Assembly (NCBI GenBank): GCA_950295325.1
Contig: OX485803.1
Location: forward strand, 48,315,554 to 48,379,553
DNA length: 64,000 nucleotides
Direction of reading: 5' to 3'
Source of the DNA: Polytrichum commune
Taxonomy: Eukaryota; Streptophyta; Polytrichopsida; Polytrichales; Polytrichaceae
The first letter of the stretch is position 1. The number at the start of each line of letters is the position of its first letter. A program made the translations under genes and the position numbers. The notes under the pieces are model-generated. The model made no database searches. It was given only the letters and a program-made list of their open reading frames with translations, and was not told the origin of the DNA. Of this stretch, positions 49,170-60,767 are shown piece after piece.

Positions 49170-52100
49170 ATGAGCAGTGGAGCACCATGCGGGGCGTGCA
49201 AATTTTTGAGACGGAAGTGCGTGCGGGGTTGCATCTTCGCCCCTTACTTCGGGGCCGAGCAAGGTGCAGCTCGATTTGCAGCTGTGCATAAAATATTCGG
49301 TGCCAGCAATGTGGCAAAACTCTTGCTCCACATTCCGCTGCCACGACGTTGCGATGCGGTGCTCACCATCAGCTACGAGGCTCAGGCTCGTCTGTCGGAT
49401 CCAGTCTATGGTTGCGTGGCTACCATCTTCGCCCTCCAGCAACAGGTTCATTTCTCCCGATACAGACACCTCGGAATTGTTAATTAGAATAAAAAACGCT
49501 CCTCCGCGCCAAACATGCTATCAATGCATGTCTAATTTCTGTCTCACCTCGCTCAAAAGGGGTTCGAACATCGGCACGCATTACCTGCCGCAGCTAACGG
49601 AGTACGGGCTCGAGTCCATCGTGTCGAACTGCGTGGCCTGCATTGAGAGCCATAAAATGAATGAACATTGACACCGGAAACCCTTGAACAACGCATATGG
49701 AACACTGTCTTTGAACCGGGCACAACTAGTCGGAAAAAACAAATGCGGCCGAAGTTGCCCTTCATCTGATCATCGATTGGCTGGCTCTTGGTAGGAGAGT
49801 CTTGAGCTTGGTAATGCCGAGTTCTCATTCCAGGTCACCTAGCTGATGGGTACGATCGATCAGACTACTCTTCTAATCTCACCAGGAAGTAGAGTCTAGC
49901 TCCAACCCGTCACAGTAAATTTGAGCACGCTCACATGTCTAAACTAGCGGGTTTTCATGATCATTGTCTTCTTTGGGATGAGTAGGAGGACCTTATTGTC
50001 CCAGAGTGAGGCACTGGCTAGGAGGAGCTTACACTCGGAAAGGCATTGTCGAGCTTCATGAGGCTGACGGATATCTCAACCTTGTTACGTAATGGGCGTG
50101 TACAGTTCCATAAATAAGTAGAATACGTGGCTTCTCGAAGAGTTACTGAGTTGGAGTCAACATTGATACGAAAACTGGAAGCTTTGTGGCTCCTCCTTTC
50201 TGAGAAGAAGGTTAGAACAAACTCAAATCCGTCACAACAATATAATCACAGCTAGGTGGTCGAACCATGCAGATTAGCATCTAGGGTAACATGGAACTGT
50301 GATAGGTCCGAGGTTTTGGATACTTCAACCTTCGCCTTGTCTAGTTGTGAACTGGTCAGTAGGATATCCGGTCTCAGTCTGAAAGCTTTCATTTGCAGAT
50401 TCGTAGCCGGTAACAATGAATAATCGTTGTCCAAATTTTCATCTCAAGGCTCTAATTCTCGATGATGTAGTTCATAACCGATAAACTGAGAACAATGCCC
50501 TTCGATAATGCTTCTTCGACTTCCTTGTCCCATTGTGCATCTTGACATCAGGCATGAAGCTTGATATGGTGGATTTAGATTTAGTCTTCCATGTTTGCGT
50601 TTTCCGTCAGGTTAGTGTTACCACTTTCTGCAGTAGAGATACATTCGGGTTGCTATTTTTCACCGCTTTGGTTCGAGGTTGGTGTGAGTAATAGACCTTT
50701 TAATGCGTCGGAGTTGCATAGCGCAACCGAGAGAACAATGTTGAAGGCAGTAAGACAAGATGAATAAGTACAGGTAGTTTGTCAGGTCACACTAGACTGT
50801 CGACCAATCCTGAGATGGCCGAAGTCGTTCGAGGAAGACCACGTCTCTCTTACCATGATATGTACGAAATTACAGTTTATCATGTTCGAAGTCTGCTTCG
50901 TCATTCGTGAGGTTTGCACTCGGTAGCTAGATTACAACCTTTCATCTGTTCTGAAGCCGCATTGCTGTAACATATCGGCGCTGTCGACTGATAATGTAGT
51001 GCATTGCCTCTTCCACCAAGGCTTTTTGATTACACCTACACTTCGACAATAGCCTTAGTCGCTATTGTGACTCCTCGATTGGATTAGAGAGAACCTCATC
51101 CAGTATTGAAGTAAGAAACTCGCATAGTGTTTCAATCCGATTCAGGAACAAATTTGATTGTTGTATTCTGGGCTCCAGAACACGCATCAGATAGCAGTAC
51201 TCATTGAGATGATCTTACTTGTAAACCCTCCCAAAATCTCACCTAAAGATTTATGATCTGACCATATTAGAATCTGATTTGAACCGTACAATGGATTTGA
51301 TTCGTCTGTACAAGAACAAGAATTGTGTGTCACCTAGACACACTCAAACCCCACAATGCGCCGTCAGGTTTGATTCAACGGTCCTTCTCAAATCTTTGAT
51401 ACCGTCTATCCGAGGCTGGGAACCTGTCTTCGATCACTTGTCCGTAGCACGTTGCCAGGCACTTGCGGGCTTCTCATTGCGGGCACTTCACCTTGAGATC
51501 GGTAGACTAACTTCTAGACAGTAAGTTCAAAGTGTGGTGCTTAATTTCTTTCAGTGAAGTGAATGAAATCGATTCAACTATATTGGGCTTCAAAACGGCA
51601 AGTGTTCGTCTGTATGACATGAAAGACTATATTTTGTATATGAAAGAATGTATAAAAGTTTTCTCAAAGTGAAGCTAGAATAGAAGTGATGATTTCTATG
51701 TACCGGAAGACTATATTGGTCACGGTATGCTTGTCTGTACACCTTCGTTGAATCGCCTGAGCACGTTCTGCTTTTATGATCGAAATCTACGCAAGTGAAC
51801 TTGACTGATAGATGTAATTCAAGTTCCTGCATTTCCCGCGCGAGGAATTTGTAGATGATTCGGAAAGATAAAATCCCTCCCGTGGTCTGATTTAGGTATG
51901 AGTATTTGAGTCCGTGCCTTTAGATTGATAAAGTTCTCGGCCATTCGAGGAGTCAAAGAAACTTGAAGTGCGAATACAAAAAAGTTTATTTCAAACACTA
52001 CTAAATTCTCCTCGAGGTGTTTCTCGGTAGTGATGGTCCCCTGACGTTGCTGGATATTATATGCATTATGTGACGAGCGACAAAGTCCAGATACTGTGTC

Positions 52101-53182
52101 GTAGTTAATGTGGATCGCTCTGCAACTAATTATTGATGGAATCTTTAAATGATGTGGTTTGCGTGGAATTTTCGATTTCTCCACCTAGCGGCTGGAGATA
52201 AGGCCTGACTTGTACCTGTGCCCTTTTGCAGGAGTCTGTTTGCATTCTTATCTTGTATTGATACATCCGAGATTGAGAATTCAATGTATATACTTGCATG
52301 ATAGCAGTACGTAGAGCCTTCTGACTCGTTCATGAAGAATCATTTATTATTGATTTTTTGTGATCGCTTAGCGGAGGACCACAGAACCCAATTTTTTTAT
52401 TTTTTCTGCAGAGTTTTCTGGTCTCCTTTCTATCCTGCTCCCCGAACTTTTCTGTCATATAGATGTCGTCTTCCATCTCCTAGCAGCTCTGAATTACCAT
52501 GTATCACATGTATGGGGAGTATGACTAAGGAGATGAGACTGGAAGAAAAGTGCGCTGGAGGTAAATTATGTGACTTCCAGATCATGAGATAAGTAGGTTC
52601 TGTCCATGCTCAGGTAAAATACTACTTTGGGATTGGCAACTTCTCTCGTACCTTCAGTCTGCTAGATCACTGGTCATAACTTAAAAGCATGTGGATATGC
52701 AGGTGGCAAGCTTGCAAGCAGAGTTAGCTATGGTGCAGGCCCAACTTGCAAACAGGGATGCAGCAGCGCAGATTCAACAGCAACAACATCATCAGCACCA
52801 TCACCACCTGCAGCAACAACATCAACAGATAGGCACCATGTCACCAGGCTCAGCTGTGGCTTCTCCGGCGTACATGCAGCAGCAGCAGCAGCATGAGCAT
52901 ACGCAACTGTCTCCGTCAGATATCTCCATGTCAATCCCCAGTGGCTCAGGATCTCATGGCCATGGCTCATACTCAAGAGTCAAAGCCGAGGATGGCAACA
53001 GTTTCTTGGGGATGCACTACGACCACATGGGCATGGGCTCCGGCAGCCTTGATGAGCCCCTCTCAGCAAACCAGCACAGCCTTCTGGATAATATGCATAA
53101 GCCTCGGAGTGGGGAGTCCTTAGAGCAATCGGGTCATGACGGTGAGCTGCAAGTCCTTGCTTCTTTTCTGCAGAGGAAGTAG
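49170..53182 (+). CDS. LBD: Class I LBD (LOB domain) transcription factor, two exons
   Basis: Plant-specific DNA-binding transcription factor, nuclear. Exon 1 is 49170-49445 and exon 2 is 52703-53182, giving 251 residues. The start at 49170 places five residues before the motif. The LOB domain has C7-x2-C10-x6-C17-x3-C21 ([16 protein letters not shown]), the GAS block [11 protein letters not shown] at 36-46, and DPVYGC at 77-82. A leucine-zipper-like L89-x6-L96-x3-L100-x6-L107 crosses the splice junction; the intact coiled coil makes it class [17 protein letters not shown] and ALQQQV resemble the LBD16/18/29/30 group, which acts in auxin-driven lateral root and vascular programmes in flowering plants. 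Whether that role holds here is inference. The C-terminal half is Gln/His-rich (about 115-135), then Ser/Gly-rich, and ends ASFLQRK. The donor CAG/GTTCAT and acceptor TATGCAG are phase 0 at the site usual for LBD genes. No defects are visible. Confidence 0.93.
49446..52702 (+). other. LBD intron, 3,257 bp
   Basis: Donor GTTCAT and acceptor GATATGCAG. Reading through the donor meets a stop within about 15 codons, which supports splicing. The base composition is more balanced and the sequence more complex than in the flanks. No transposon or paired repeat was found in it, unlike the surrounding DNA. Short open frames in it have no motif. Confidence 0.85.
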
Positions 53183-54834
53183 ATGATCTGGTTGAGAATT
53201 TTCTGCTCTTCACTTGGCAATGATCACAAACCAATCCTTCCAGACGCAAAACTCATTCGACACTTTTCTTCGTCGGCTCTTACTACTCATGTTAGCAGAA
53301 AAATGGGCGTCCTGATAAAGCACATGCTTTCATTGGTGAGCAAGAGTATGCTGTCATTTGACTGGCTGACGGTGGAAAACGGCATCTTCCACTTTAATAT
53401 GGGAAATTGCTGGTGCAGCTCAACTTTTGGTGTCATGAATCGGCGACTCATGGGCTGAACTCAAAGTCTCACGATAATCAGAGCTCATTCCTGGCGCATT
53501 CATGGACAAGGTTCGATGATCTCAGGTACAATCCCAGACATGCGAGGTAACATTCGGTTGAAGGCGAAACAGATCAGGTAGCGTCCATCAAAGGCTGCAT
53601 AAGGTAGAGTCGCATTTAAGCAAGATGAATTCAAAGGTGAAACTGATTACACAGCCTCCACAAGAAGCTGTGTTCCGTAACATAGGTGTCCCAGCAGATG
53701 AAACACACGGGGCTTCAAAGGACAGAGTATTAGAGTCACAGTGCATGACAGATCCATTTAGTAAGTGTTCACAGGTTTAAACCTTGAGTTAGCAGCTTGG
53801 ATTGTATCAGTATAGGAGTTAGTAGGTAAATTCCATGTGCAAGAACTGACGACTGTCACGCGCCTTCCAGGCTATATCTTCTCTGCTTGTTCTTTCAATT
53901 ACTATAAGCAACTTACTTGTCAACTCTGTCTTTGCAAGCTTACTAAGTATGACCTAAGGTATGTGGCACTACTGTGGGCACTTTCAACTGCACTAACAAT
54001 TTTGACCATTGGATTGAAACATGAATTGTGTCATCCAGTATGCAATTGCAAATCATGCAGATTGTCATTTGAAGTTTCAGAATCAGATATAAAAGTCATA
54101 AGAAGTCAAAGTGAAGATAGTCTTATTGCTATCCATTCTTGTAACTAGAAGCTTGAAATATACCTGTCTGAAATATACGTGTCTGTACAATTGATATAAG
54201 TATCTGATTAAGATAAGTTTCCACATAAGGCCCACTTACCTTGTAAGTTTTTGGTGCCCATTCTTAGTTGGTGGATTAAGCACTTGGTTTGTTTTTTTGT
54301 CGACTTTATATTGGTGAAAGGAACTATTGCCTGAACGTACCTATCATCAAACATTCAACATGAAGGCCCTGAAAGAGTGTGCAGCCTGAAATAAGCCCTT
54401 ACAATGAAATATGACCTGTGGCTGATGCCTTAACATGCACTTCTTTGAACTTATGTCTGAAGCTTACAGAATTCATCATTTCTTGTTGTGTTTGTGAACA
54501 TTTGCATCCCATATTTTGAATGCTTCTATCATGCAAACTTGCATTCTATAATTTCACATTGTGGATTTATTCTTTTTCCCATAATTAGTTAACAACACGG
54601 TCAATGATATTTCGATGTGTGGCACATTGCCATGTACCACATGGGTGAAATGTTCTGAAGGAATTTTGCATATTCCATGGGAACCCGTCCCCATTTTGAT
54701 CAATGTCCCAAAGAATGGTTACATTGTTCACACTGTGGGGTTGGGGGCAGGGGGAGGTGTGGGGTTTGCCGGAGGTTAATAATTAGATACAAACGATACG
54801 GTTCAAAGCCTTGTTGACTGAGCCCATACTGGAG
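53183..54834 (+). other. 3' flank of the LBD gene
   Basis: Complex, non-repetitive sequence to about 54200, probably containing the 3' untranslated region. No clear AATAAA was found near the stop, so the transcript end is not fixed. No second gene was recognised. Confidence 0.45.
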
Positions 54835-55060
54835 GGCTTGGGATTCGTGGTGTCTGCAAATTCATCCATCATGGATGAAGGAGCACTAGTAAAAAAAAGT
54901 TTTATAAGCTCGAGGGCCGGTTTATTCCAACTAGACTTCACTAGACTAATTTGGGTATTTAATGTTATTTATGGGTGAATTTGTCTTAAAATATTATAAT
55001 TTATTATGTTTTCCCCCACCACAATGGATGAGTTTACATAGACATCATGAATTCCTAGCC
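54835..55060. mobile_element. MITE with 9-bp TSD, GGC(T/C)(T/G)GGGATTC family, copy 2
   Basis: 226-bp element with imperfect inverted ends starting GGCTTGGGATTCGTGG. Flanks ATACTGGAG (54826-54834) and ATATTGGAG (55061-55069) differ at one base, fitting an aged 9-bp duplication. The ends resemble those of 18308-18553, so both likely used the same Mutator-type transposase. Confidence 0.65.
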
Positions 55061-55105
55061 ATATTGGAGGTGTACCTACCATCATTCCTTGTTGGGCCAA
55101 AGGTA

Positions 55106-56681
55106 TAGTGACGAATGAAACTGAGTACTTTGTTGAAGAAACCAACTTCGACAAGCCATTACAGACAATGTAGATATTTTTTGCAAAGCTAAAAAGTGAG
55201 TTAACAAACAAATAGAGCTATGTATATATATGCAGAGTTATACATCATATTGAAAACTAGATAATCTTCTACAATTTACAATCACCAACCATATATAGCT
55301 ACTTGGTATTGTTCAATCTACTTTGAACTTCAATAATTTGTCCAATAGCCTCTAGCAGCCAATACAACAGCAATCCTTTGCGGCATACTCTCATATAGTG
55401 CCATACAATCATCTTTACTAAAATTAGAAGAAACAATGCACACGCACTCCCACAATTCTTCAAACCCTCGTGAAGGTGTAGAAAATTCATTCAAACGTCG
55501 TTTGAGAAGAGCCCAAAAATGCTCCATGGGATTCAAATTTGGTGATTGAGCAGGCCACTGGAGAAGTTGGAATGGCTGCAATTTCAACCATTCTTGCACC
55601 TTCTTACTTGTGTGTCTTAGATCATTATCTTGTTGATTCACAACATTGTTTGGAACCAAACTGTAATGCCTCATTGTAAACCACAAGAAGTTTTCCAAAA
55701 TAAATTTGTACACGTGCTGATCCATTATACCTTCAATTCTATGCCAAGCTCTAGGTCCAAAAGCTGTCATACAACCTCAAATCATGATATGTCCACCACC
55801 TTGTTTCACTGTTTGTTGGACATGTTGCGGTTGTACATGCTTTCCATTTGTTATCCAACACTAGGACCTACCATCGGAATTGAACTTGTTTATCTTCGTC
55901 TCATCACTAAAAATAACGCATTTATAATCATAACAGTCCAATTTGCATACATGCGAGCAAACCTCACCCGTGCCTGAACATGTCTTCTTGTCAACAACGG
56001 CTTCTTCTGTTGCACATGTGCAACGAAACCTTCCCATCGCAAAGCACGTCTCATAGTTACATTAGATGCATTTTTACCTGATTCATTTTGAATCTTTGCT
56101 GCCACCTTTGATGCAACTCCCAAATCCCCTTCCGTAAGCAAGGTGACACATCGCCGCCTCTCTCTCGCAATAAGGTGTCTTGGGCGCACTTCTTTTTGCC
56201 TCTCAAATTCCCTCGTGATCTCCTTTCTAAGCCTAACTACCCACGATTGACTCATCCCAATTGCATCTGCAACTTTTCATGTTGAATTGCTATTCCAAAG
56301 TTGCTCCAATGCTTGGAGCTTTTGCGAAACAGATGAACGAGGCATACACAAGCAATTGCACAAATGCTCACTACTACACAATCTCCAATTGAAGAGCGTC
56401 ACAATGCACTAATGATCTAACGAAATTGAGCACAAATCAACATGCAAATGAAAATTGGGTTGGTGGCTCCAAACAAAACTAAGTCTGTGAACCCTAGTTG
56501 ATTTGACATGGCTATTGTCGGAAACTCTATTATTTTTTGAAATTTTCTTTTACATATATGAAGAAGACTACTTTGTACACATACTTTGCTTAATTACTTC
56601 AATGATATCAAATTTCAATCGCCACAGATAGCTTGCTGAAATTGAAGTTCTCAGTTGAGTACTCAGTTTTGTTCGTCACTG
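55106..56681 (-). mobile_element. Complete-length Tc1-type (DD34E) transposon
   Basis: 1,576 bp with terminal inverted repeats: right end CAGTGACGAACAAAACTGAG, left end the same with first C changed to T and a few mismatches. TA is duplicated at 55104-55105 and 56682-56683. CAGTG ends, a TA duplication and one intronless transposase of about 340 residues are the classic Tc1 plan. The decayed transposase fills most of the element on the minus strand. The element is complete but cannot move itself. Confidence 0.9.
55330..56345 (-). pseudogene. Tc1-type transposase, inactivated
   Basis: Cut-and-paste transposase relic, minus strand, start ATG at 56345 and natural stop after GYWTNY at 55330. The N-terminal part has a helix-turn-helix-like region (ADAIGMSQSWVVRLRKE) and the linker KNASNVTMRRALRWEGF. 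The catalytic core has the first Asp in VIFSDETKINKFNSDG (near 55,900). The second Asp is in NQQDNDLRHTSKK (near 55,635) and the Glu in WPAQSPNLNPMEHFW (near 55,520). 34 residues lie between second Asp and Glu, so it is DD34E. Lesions: stops at 56277-56279, 55861-55863 and 55777-55779, and a frameshift near 55930. All three catalytic acids survive. Confidence 0.9.
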
Positions 56682-56683
56682 TA

Positions 56684-57379
56684 GGAAGCAATGGTCACCA
56701 GATAAAGGAGAACCAAGAAAGTGCTTCAAATCATCTTTTGGTAGTGCACTCCTTGACCCCAAAAGCTTGCTTCAGCCTCTAAGCTCTGGATACATCAAAC
56801 TCATTAGCTCAAGCTTAGTCTGTAGTACTATGGCCTCTGTAGCACTCTAGGTGAGCACTTGTTGATAATACTTCTTCAACTTACTTTGTTGAAATTTGTT
56901 GATATATTGTGAGCAAATTTAGCTTACATTGCACTATCATAATGTAATGTAATAAACTAGGATAAACTAAGTCTTATGAAATAACATGGTTGTACTTAGA
57001 ATAATGAGGTATAGCCATAACATGACCTCATACTTCTAAGTGTTGCTTTCCACTATGGTCAGGGTCGATACCATGAAATTGTGAAGCTCCTTGAAACACA
57101 CATGAGGACCTTACCATGGAAATCGACTTTAAATATTGTATTGTCACATGCCTTCAAGTGCAATGTAATAAGGATATGTGTGATTGTGATCTCAACCCAA
57201 TGCTATATTATTATCATCCTATCCATGTGGGTTTTTTTACACAGTAAGTTATAATACATCAAGGGTTTGTAAAATTTTGAAGTATCATGATCTTATGTTT
57301 TGTGTGAGATCCACCTCTTTGAGGAGGGTTTGATGCAACATCCGATAATACAATGGTTGATAACTACAATGGCTAATAG
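56684..57379. other. Intergenic, nothing recognised
   Basis: Separates the Tc1-type and pogo-type elements. No motif was seen. Confidence 0.4.
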
Positions 57380-57381
57380 TA

Positions 57382-58212
57382 CACTATGACCTCTCTAATA
57401 TCATGCCTGTGGCAATCAAAGTGCACGTGATATTAAGGAGTTTTGCAGTGTTAACATGGATGCGTGATAATAGAGTATAGTATAATGTGTGATATTATGG
57501 AACAATGTTGAAATTGATGATTCTATACATGGGACACAGATAATCTCGCAAAGTTGCACAAAATTGCAAAGCTCAAACTTTTTGGGATATGTGTGCTCAT
57601 AAAATTACAACAACATATATAAAATGGCAAGAATAAGTACAAGTACAAAAAATACGTCTACATATATAACATGTAAATGGTCATGATCATCCATGCAACA
57701 TAAACCTCTTGATATCAAATTTCATCGTGGTAGTTATATGAGCAACACACAATTTATCACAAAAGTGTTCCACTCCCAACATCTCAACGAATGCTTTATG
57801 TACCTTCCCCTATGATGAAATCCAATAATTTGTGAGGACCAACACGCTCTTCCACCATGTGCACAACCTTGCATTCCATGTCATTCTTGTTTGTTGATAC
57901 ATTACACTCTTCATCTTGGTCACTTCATCTAAAACTTCTCTATCTATTTGTGATTTGACTCTCTCTTGAAGATTTACAATGTTTGCGTTCCAATCCCTAG
58001 GCATGATATTAAGTGCTCTCCAAGCATTGTGAATGGTGTCTTGTTCCATCTCATTCCATGTTGCCACTGCCCATAAAATATGTTGTAATAAATTTGCTTG
58101 GCTTCCTCCCAAGTGTTGAGTACCATTTGTTGTTGCAAACTATTCCAAAATCTAAGCCACCAATTATGGTTCTTGGCATACAAGCAGCTCCACATACAAT
58201 CCATGCCTCAAA

Positions 58213-58243
<31 letters not shown>

Positions 58244-59678
58244 TTTTTTTTTAAACCCAAAAAATTATGAGCTCAATGTCACTTACTTCAATCACTCTTC
58301 TCATTCTCAAGGGCTTGGACTTTGAAGCCCCTAGTTCATCTGAAACAACATATTCCACTCAAATTGCACTAAACTTGAAATTGGATAGGTTTTGCAAGTT
58401 TAAGTCATCTTACGATTACATACGCAATACTTATGTTGGGCCTTGGCCCTCCTTCTCCCAACAAAAGCTTTGAAATTCAAGAAGGTGCCACAAATTGTGT
58501 TGATGCTTTTGATGGGCTACGTGAAATCACTTGTAAGTAATATTGCGCCCACAGTGATGGCAAATTATTCAAATTTTAGCCAACTTAGAAACGAAGATTA
58601 AATAATGATATATGTACTAGATCATGCAAGAAATTGTGGAGCCAAGCCACATGCAAACTCCCATTTTGGCATGATCTATAGTATTTGGCATTGAAGTTGG
58701 TGCATTCTTCCAACTCAAGTTTTTGACTCGGCAACTATGTGGTTGATTAGGTCAATGATTCAAACCTTTGCAGTTAGAAGCTCCACAACATTTGAACATC
58801 AATCGGAAATTGGGTGTCAGAAACACATGTGCCTCCAAGAACCTAGATCCCCAAATCATGTGTTCAAAAATCTTGTGTCTTTGAAGCATCTGGAGCTCCA
58901 AAGCCTCACATAGAAGATTGTTGAAGTCCAAAATCCTCACCCCCTGCAAATTACTTGAACTTGCACAAGTCCTAGATAGCAATCAAACCATGTAGTCAGT
59001 AATTATCAACTCACAATATAAGAAAAAGAAAAACTTCAAGCCTTCTCAAAGTCCTTTTTATGTGCTTCCAACACGCCCCCTAAACCCCAAACCCTAACCC
59101 ACCCAAATCCTAACCCACCCAAATCCTCAACCATGAGGGTGCTTCCTTGGTGATATATGAGAGGGAAATGTGACAACAAGGAGGGAGGTTTGGATTGAGC
59201 ACATCCGATTCCTAGGGTTTGGGAATATAACATTACAAAGGTTGACATTAGAGAGGTCAAGGTGCACCTTCTTACATTGATCAAATCAATCCTTGTGCAT
59301 TGTATTACATTGTTATGGTACACCCTAACAATATGTAATGTCATCCCATGTAATGTCACTCCCTCTCATATATCTCAAAATCCTATGGAATGGATGTGCT
59401 TAATTCAAATAACCCTCCTTGTTGTCACATTTTCCTCTCATATATCACAAGTTTAACATTAACATGATCCACCAAAGATTTTACACCACATGCTCACATG
59501 CATCATGTTGTCATCATTAGCATTATTGTCATTATTATAATGTTGACTTTGTGTTATTCCATAATGTCACATCTCTACACTAATTCTCTACTATCATACA
59601 TCCATGTTAACACTACGACCTCCTTAATATAATGTACACTTTGGTTACCACATGCATGATGTTAAAGAGGTTAGAGTG
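57382..59678 (-). mobile_element. pogo-type transposon, 2.3 kb, degenerate
   Basis: The ends CACTATGACCTCTCTAATAT (57382) and CACTCTAACCTCTTTAACAT (complement, at 59678) match over 31 bp with five differences. TA flanks both (57380-57381 and 59679-59680). The ends resemble the Emigrant/pogo consensus CAGTAAAACCTC. A pogo/Tigger transposase relic on the minus strand lies inside, which supports the pairing. Repeated CCCTAACCCACCCAAAT units at about 59085-59125 look telomere-like but are a local tandem repeat. Confidence 0.65.
57810..58205 (-). pseudogene. pogo/Tigger-type (DDE_1) transposase C-terminal relic
   Basis: Minus strand. PRTIIGGLDFGIV near 58150-58190 matches the P-N-T-T-x4-Q-P-L-D-x-G-I-I block that holds the third catalytic Asp. 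In another frame it continues NLLQHILWAVATWNEMEQD and TIHNAWRALNI, the helical block after the catalytic core in pogo/Tigger proteins. A frameshift lies between the two. The following NLQERVKSQI is the expected charged tail. The N-terminal HTH and first two acids were not recognised upstream. Confidence 0.6.
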
Positions 59679-59691
59679 TATTTAGTGTCAC

Positions 59692-60262
59692 ATGCGCAAT
59701 GGTGTCACTTAATCTATTTTGAGACATATGCTAGGTTACACTTGTGATTAACAACTTCATCATAAGTGTCATCTCATGATGACACTTGGCGTTCAAGTGG
59801 ACTTACTAATATCTTGGCATGAGTATGTTCAATAGTGTTATGAGGTGCATGCCTATGTTACACAATGGTCAACTTCATGCTACCCTAAATGTCACAATGT
59901 AGATATTTAGAGTAGCATGAAGTTGACTACGTTGTACACAAATGAGCCTTGCCATTAGTATGCTCAAGAATATCTTCCTCTTGCCTACTAAAATGTAAAC
60001 ACATGACTTGTCATTAGTACACTCAAAAATATCTTCCCCTTGCATACTAAAATGCAAGACTAGATATCATCTAAAGTATCACAATGTGCTACTCTAAATA
60101 TCATACTGTAGATAATTTTTCACTTGAAGAAGTTACTTATTCTAACTAATGGAATCATACTGACAATTAGTAAGCATGACACTTTTGAGACCTCTAGCAT
60201 CTAGTTTAGGCCCATTGCAAATTGTGTACGTGACACTACCATAAACAGTGTAGTACATTGGC
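59692..60262. repeat. Dispersed repeat G, copy 2, with hairpin insertion
   Basis: Collinear with 22850-23345. Relative to copy 1 it carries an extra hairpin at 59868-59927 with perfect 15-bp arms (GTCAACTTCATGCTA and complement). The right end, 60229-60262, is an inverted match to the left end of copy 1. The pogo-type element abuts its left side. Confidence 0.6.
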
Positions 60263-60767
60263 ATGTCATATATATTCAATACACTCCTCAAGGTGTCCTT
60301 TGAAGTGCATCAAGCCTTTTATGATTGTTCACCTAGATAAAGGAATACATTATGTGTGAGAAACTACTGCAATGACCTAAAATGATGAGAGGCATCACAT
60401 TAAGCACATGATGTATTCCTTTATTTTGATGCATAGACTCTTACTTGGCACAATATGGGCGCAAAAGTTTGTTTTTGTTCATTCAAGTCTCTTACCCATT
60501 GCTTAGGTTTTATGTTATGAACAACTTGATCAACAGTGAGTGTGGTCCATGGTTTCTTTTTGTAATTATGGTGGCAAACATAATATTTGTAATTTTGAAC
60601 ATCCTAGGTTTGGAGGTGTTATTGAAGGTTGTGATTCGTTCATCACTTTGACAATCTCTAAAGGTAAGTTATCACGGGGCATTGTCAAAAGTTCATTGCC
60701 ACTACAAGGTAGATTTAATGCACCCAACCCTATTACGACAATCCATTACACTGCACTTAGAATTGGA

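Noticed and set aside
59080-59125. Telomere-like CCCTAA repeats
   Set aside because: Only a few irregular units within a degenerate pogo-type element.
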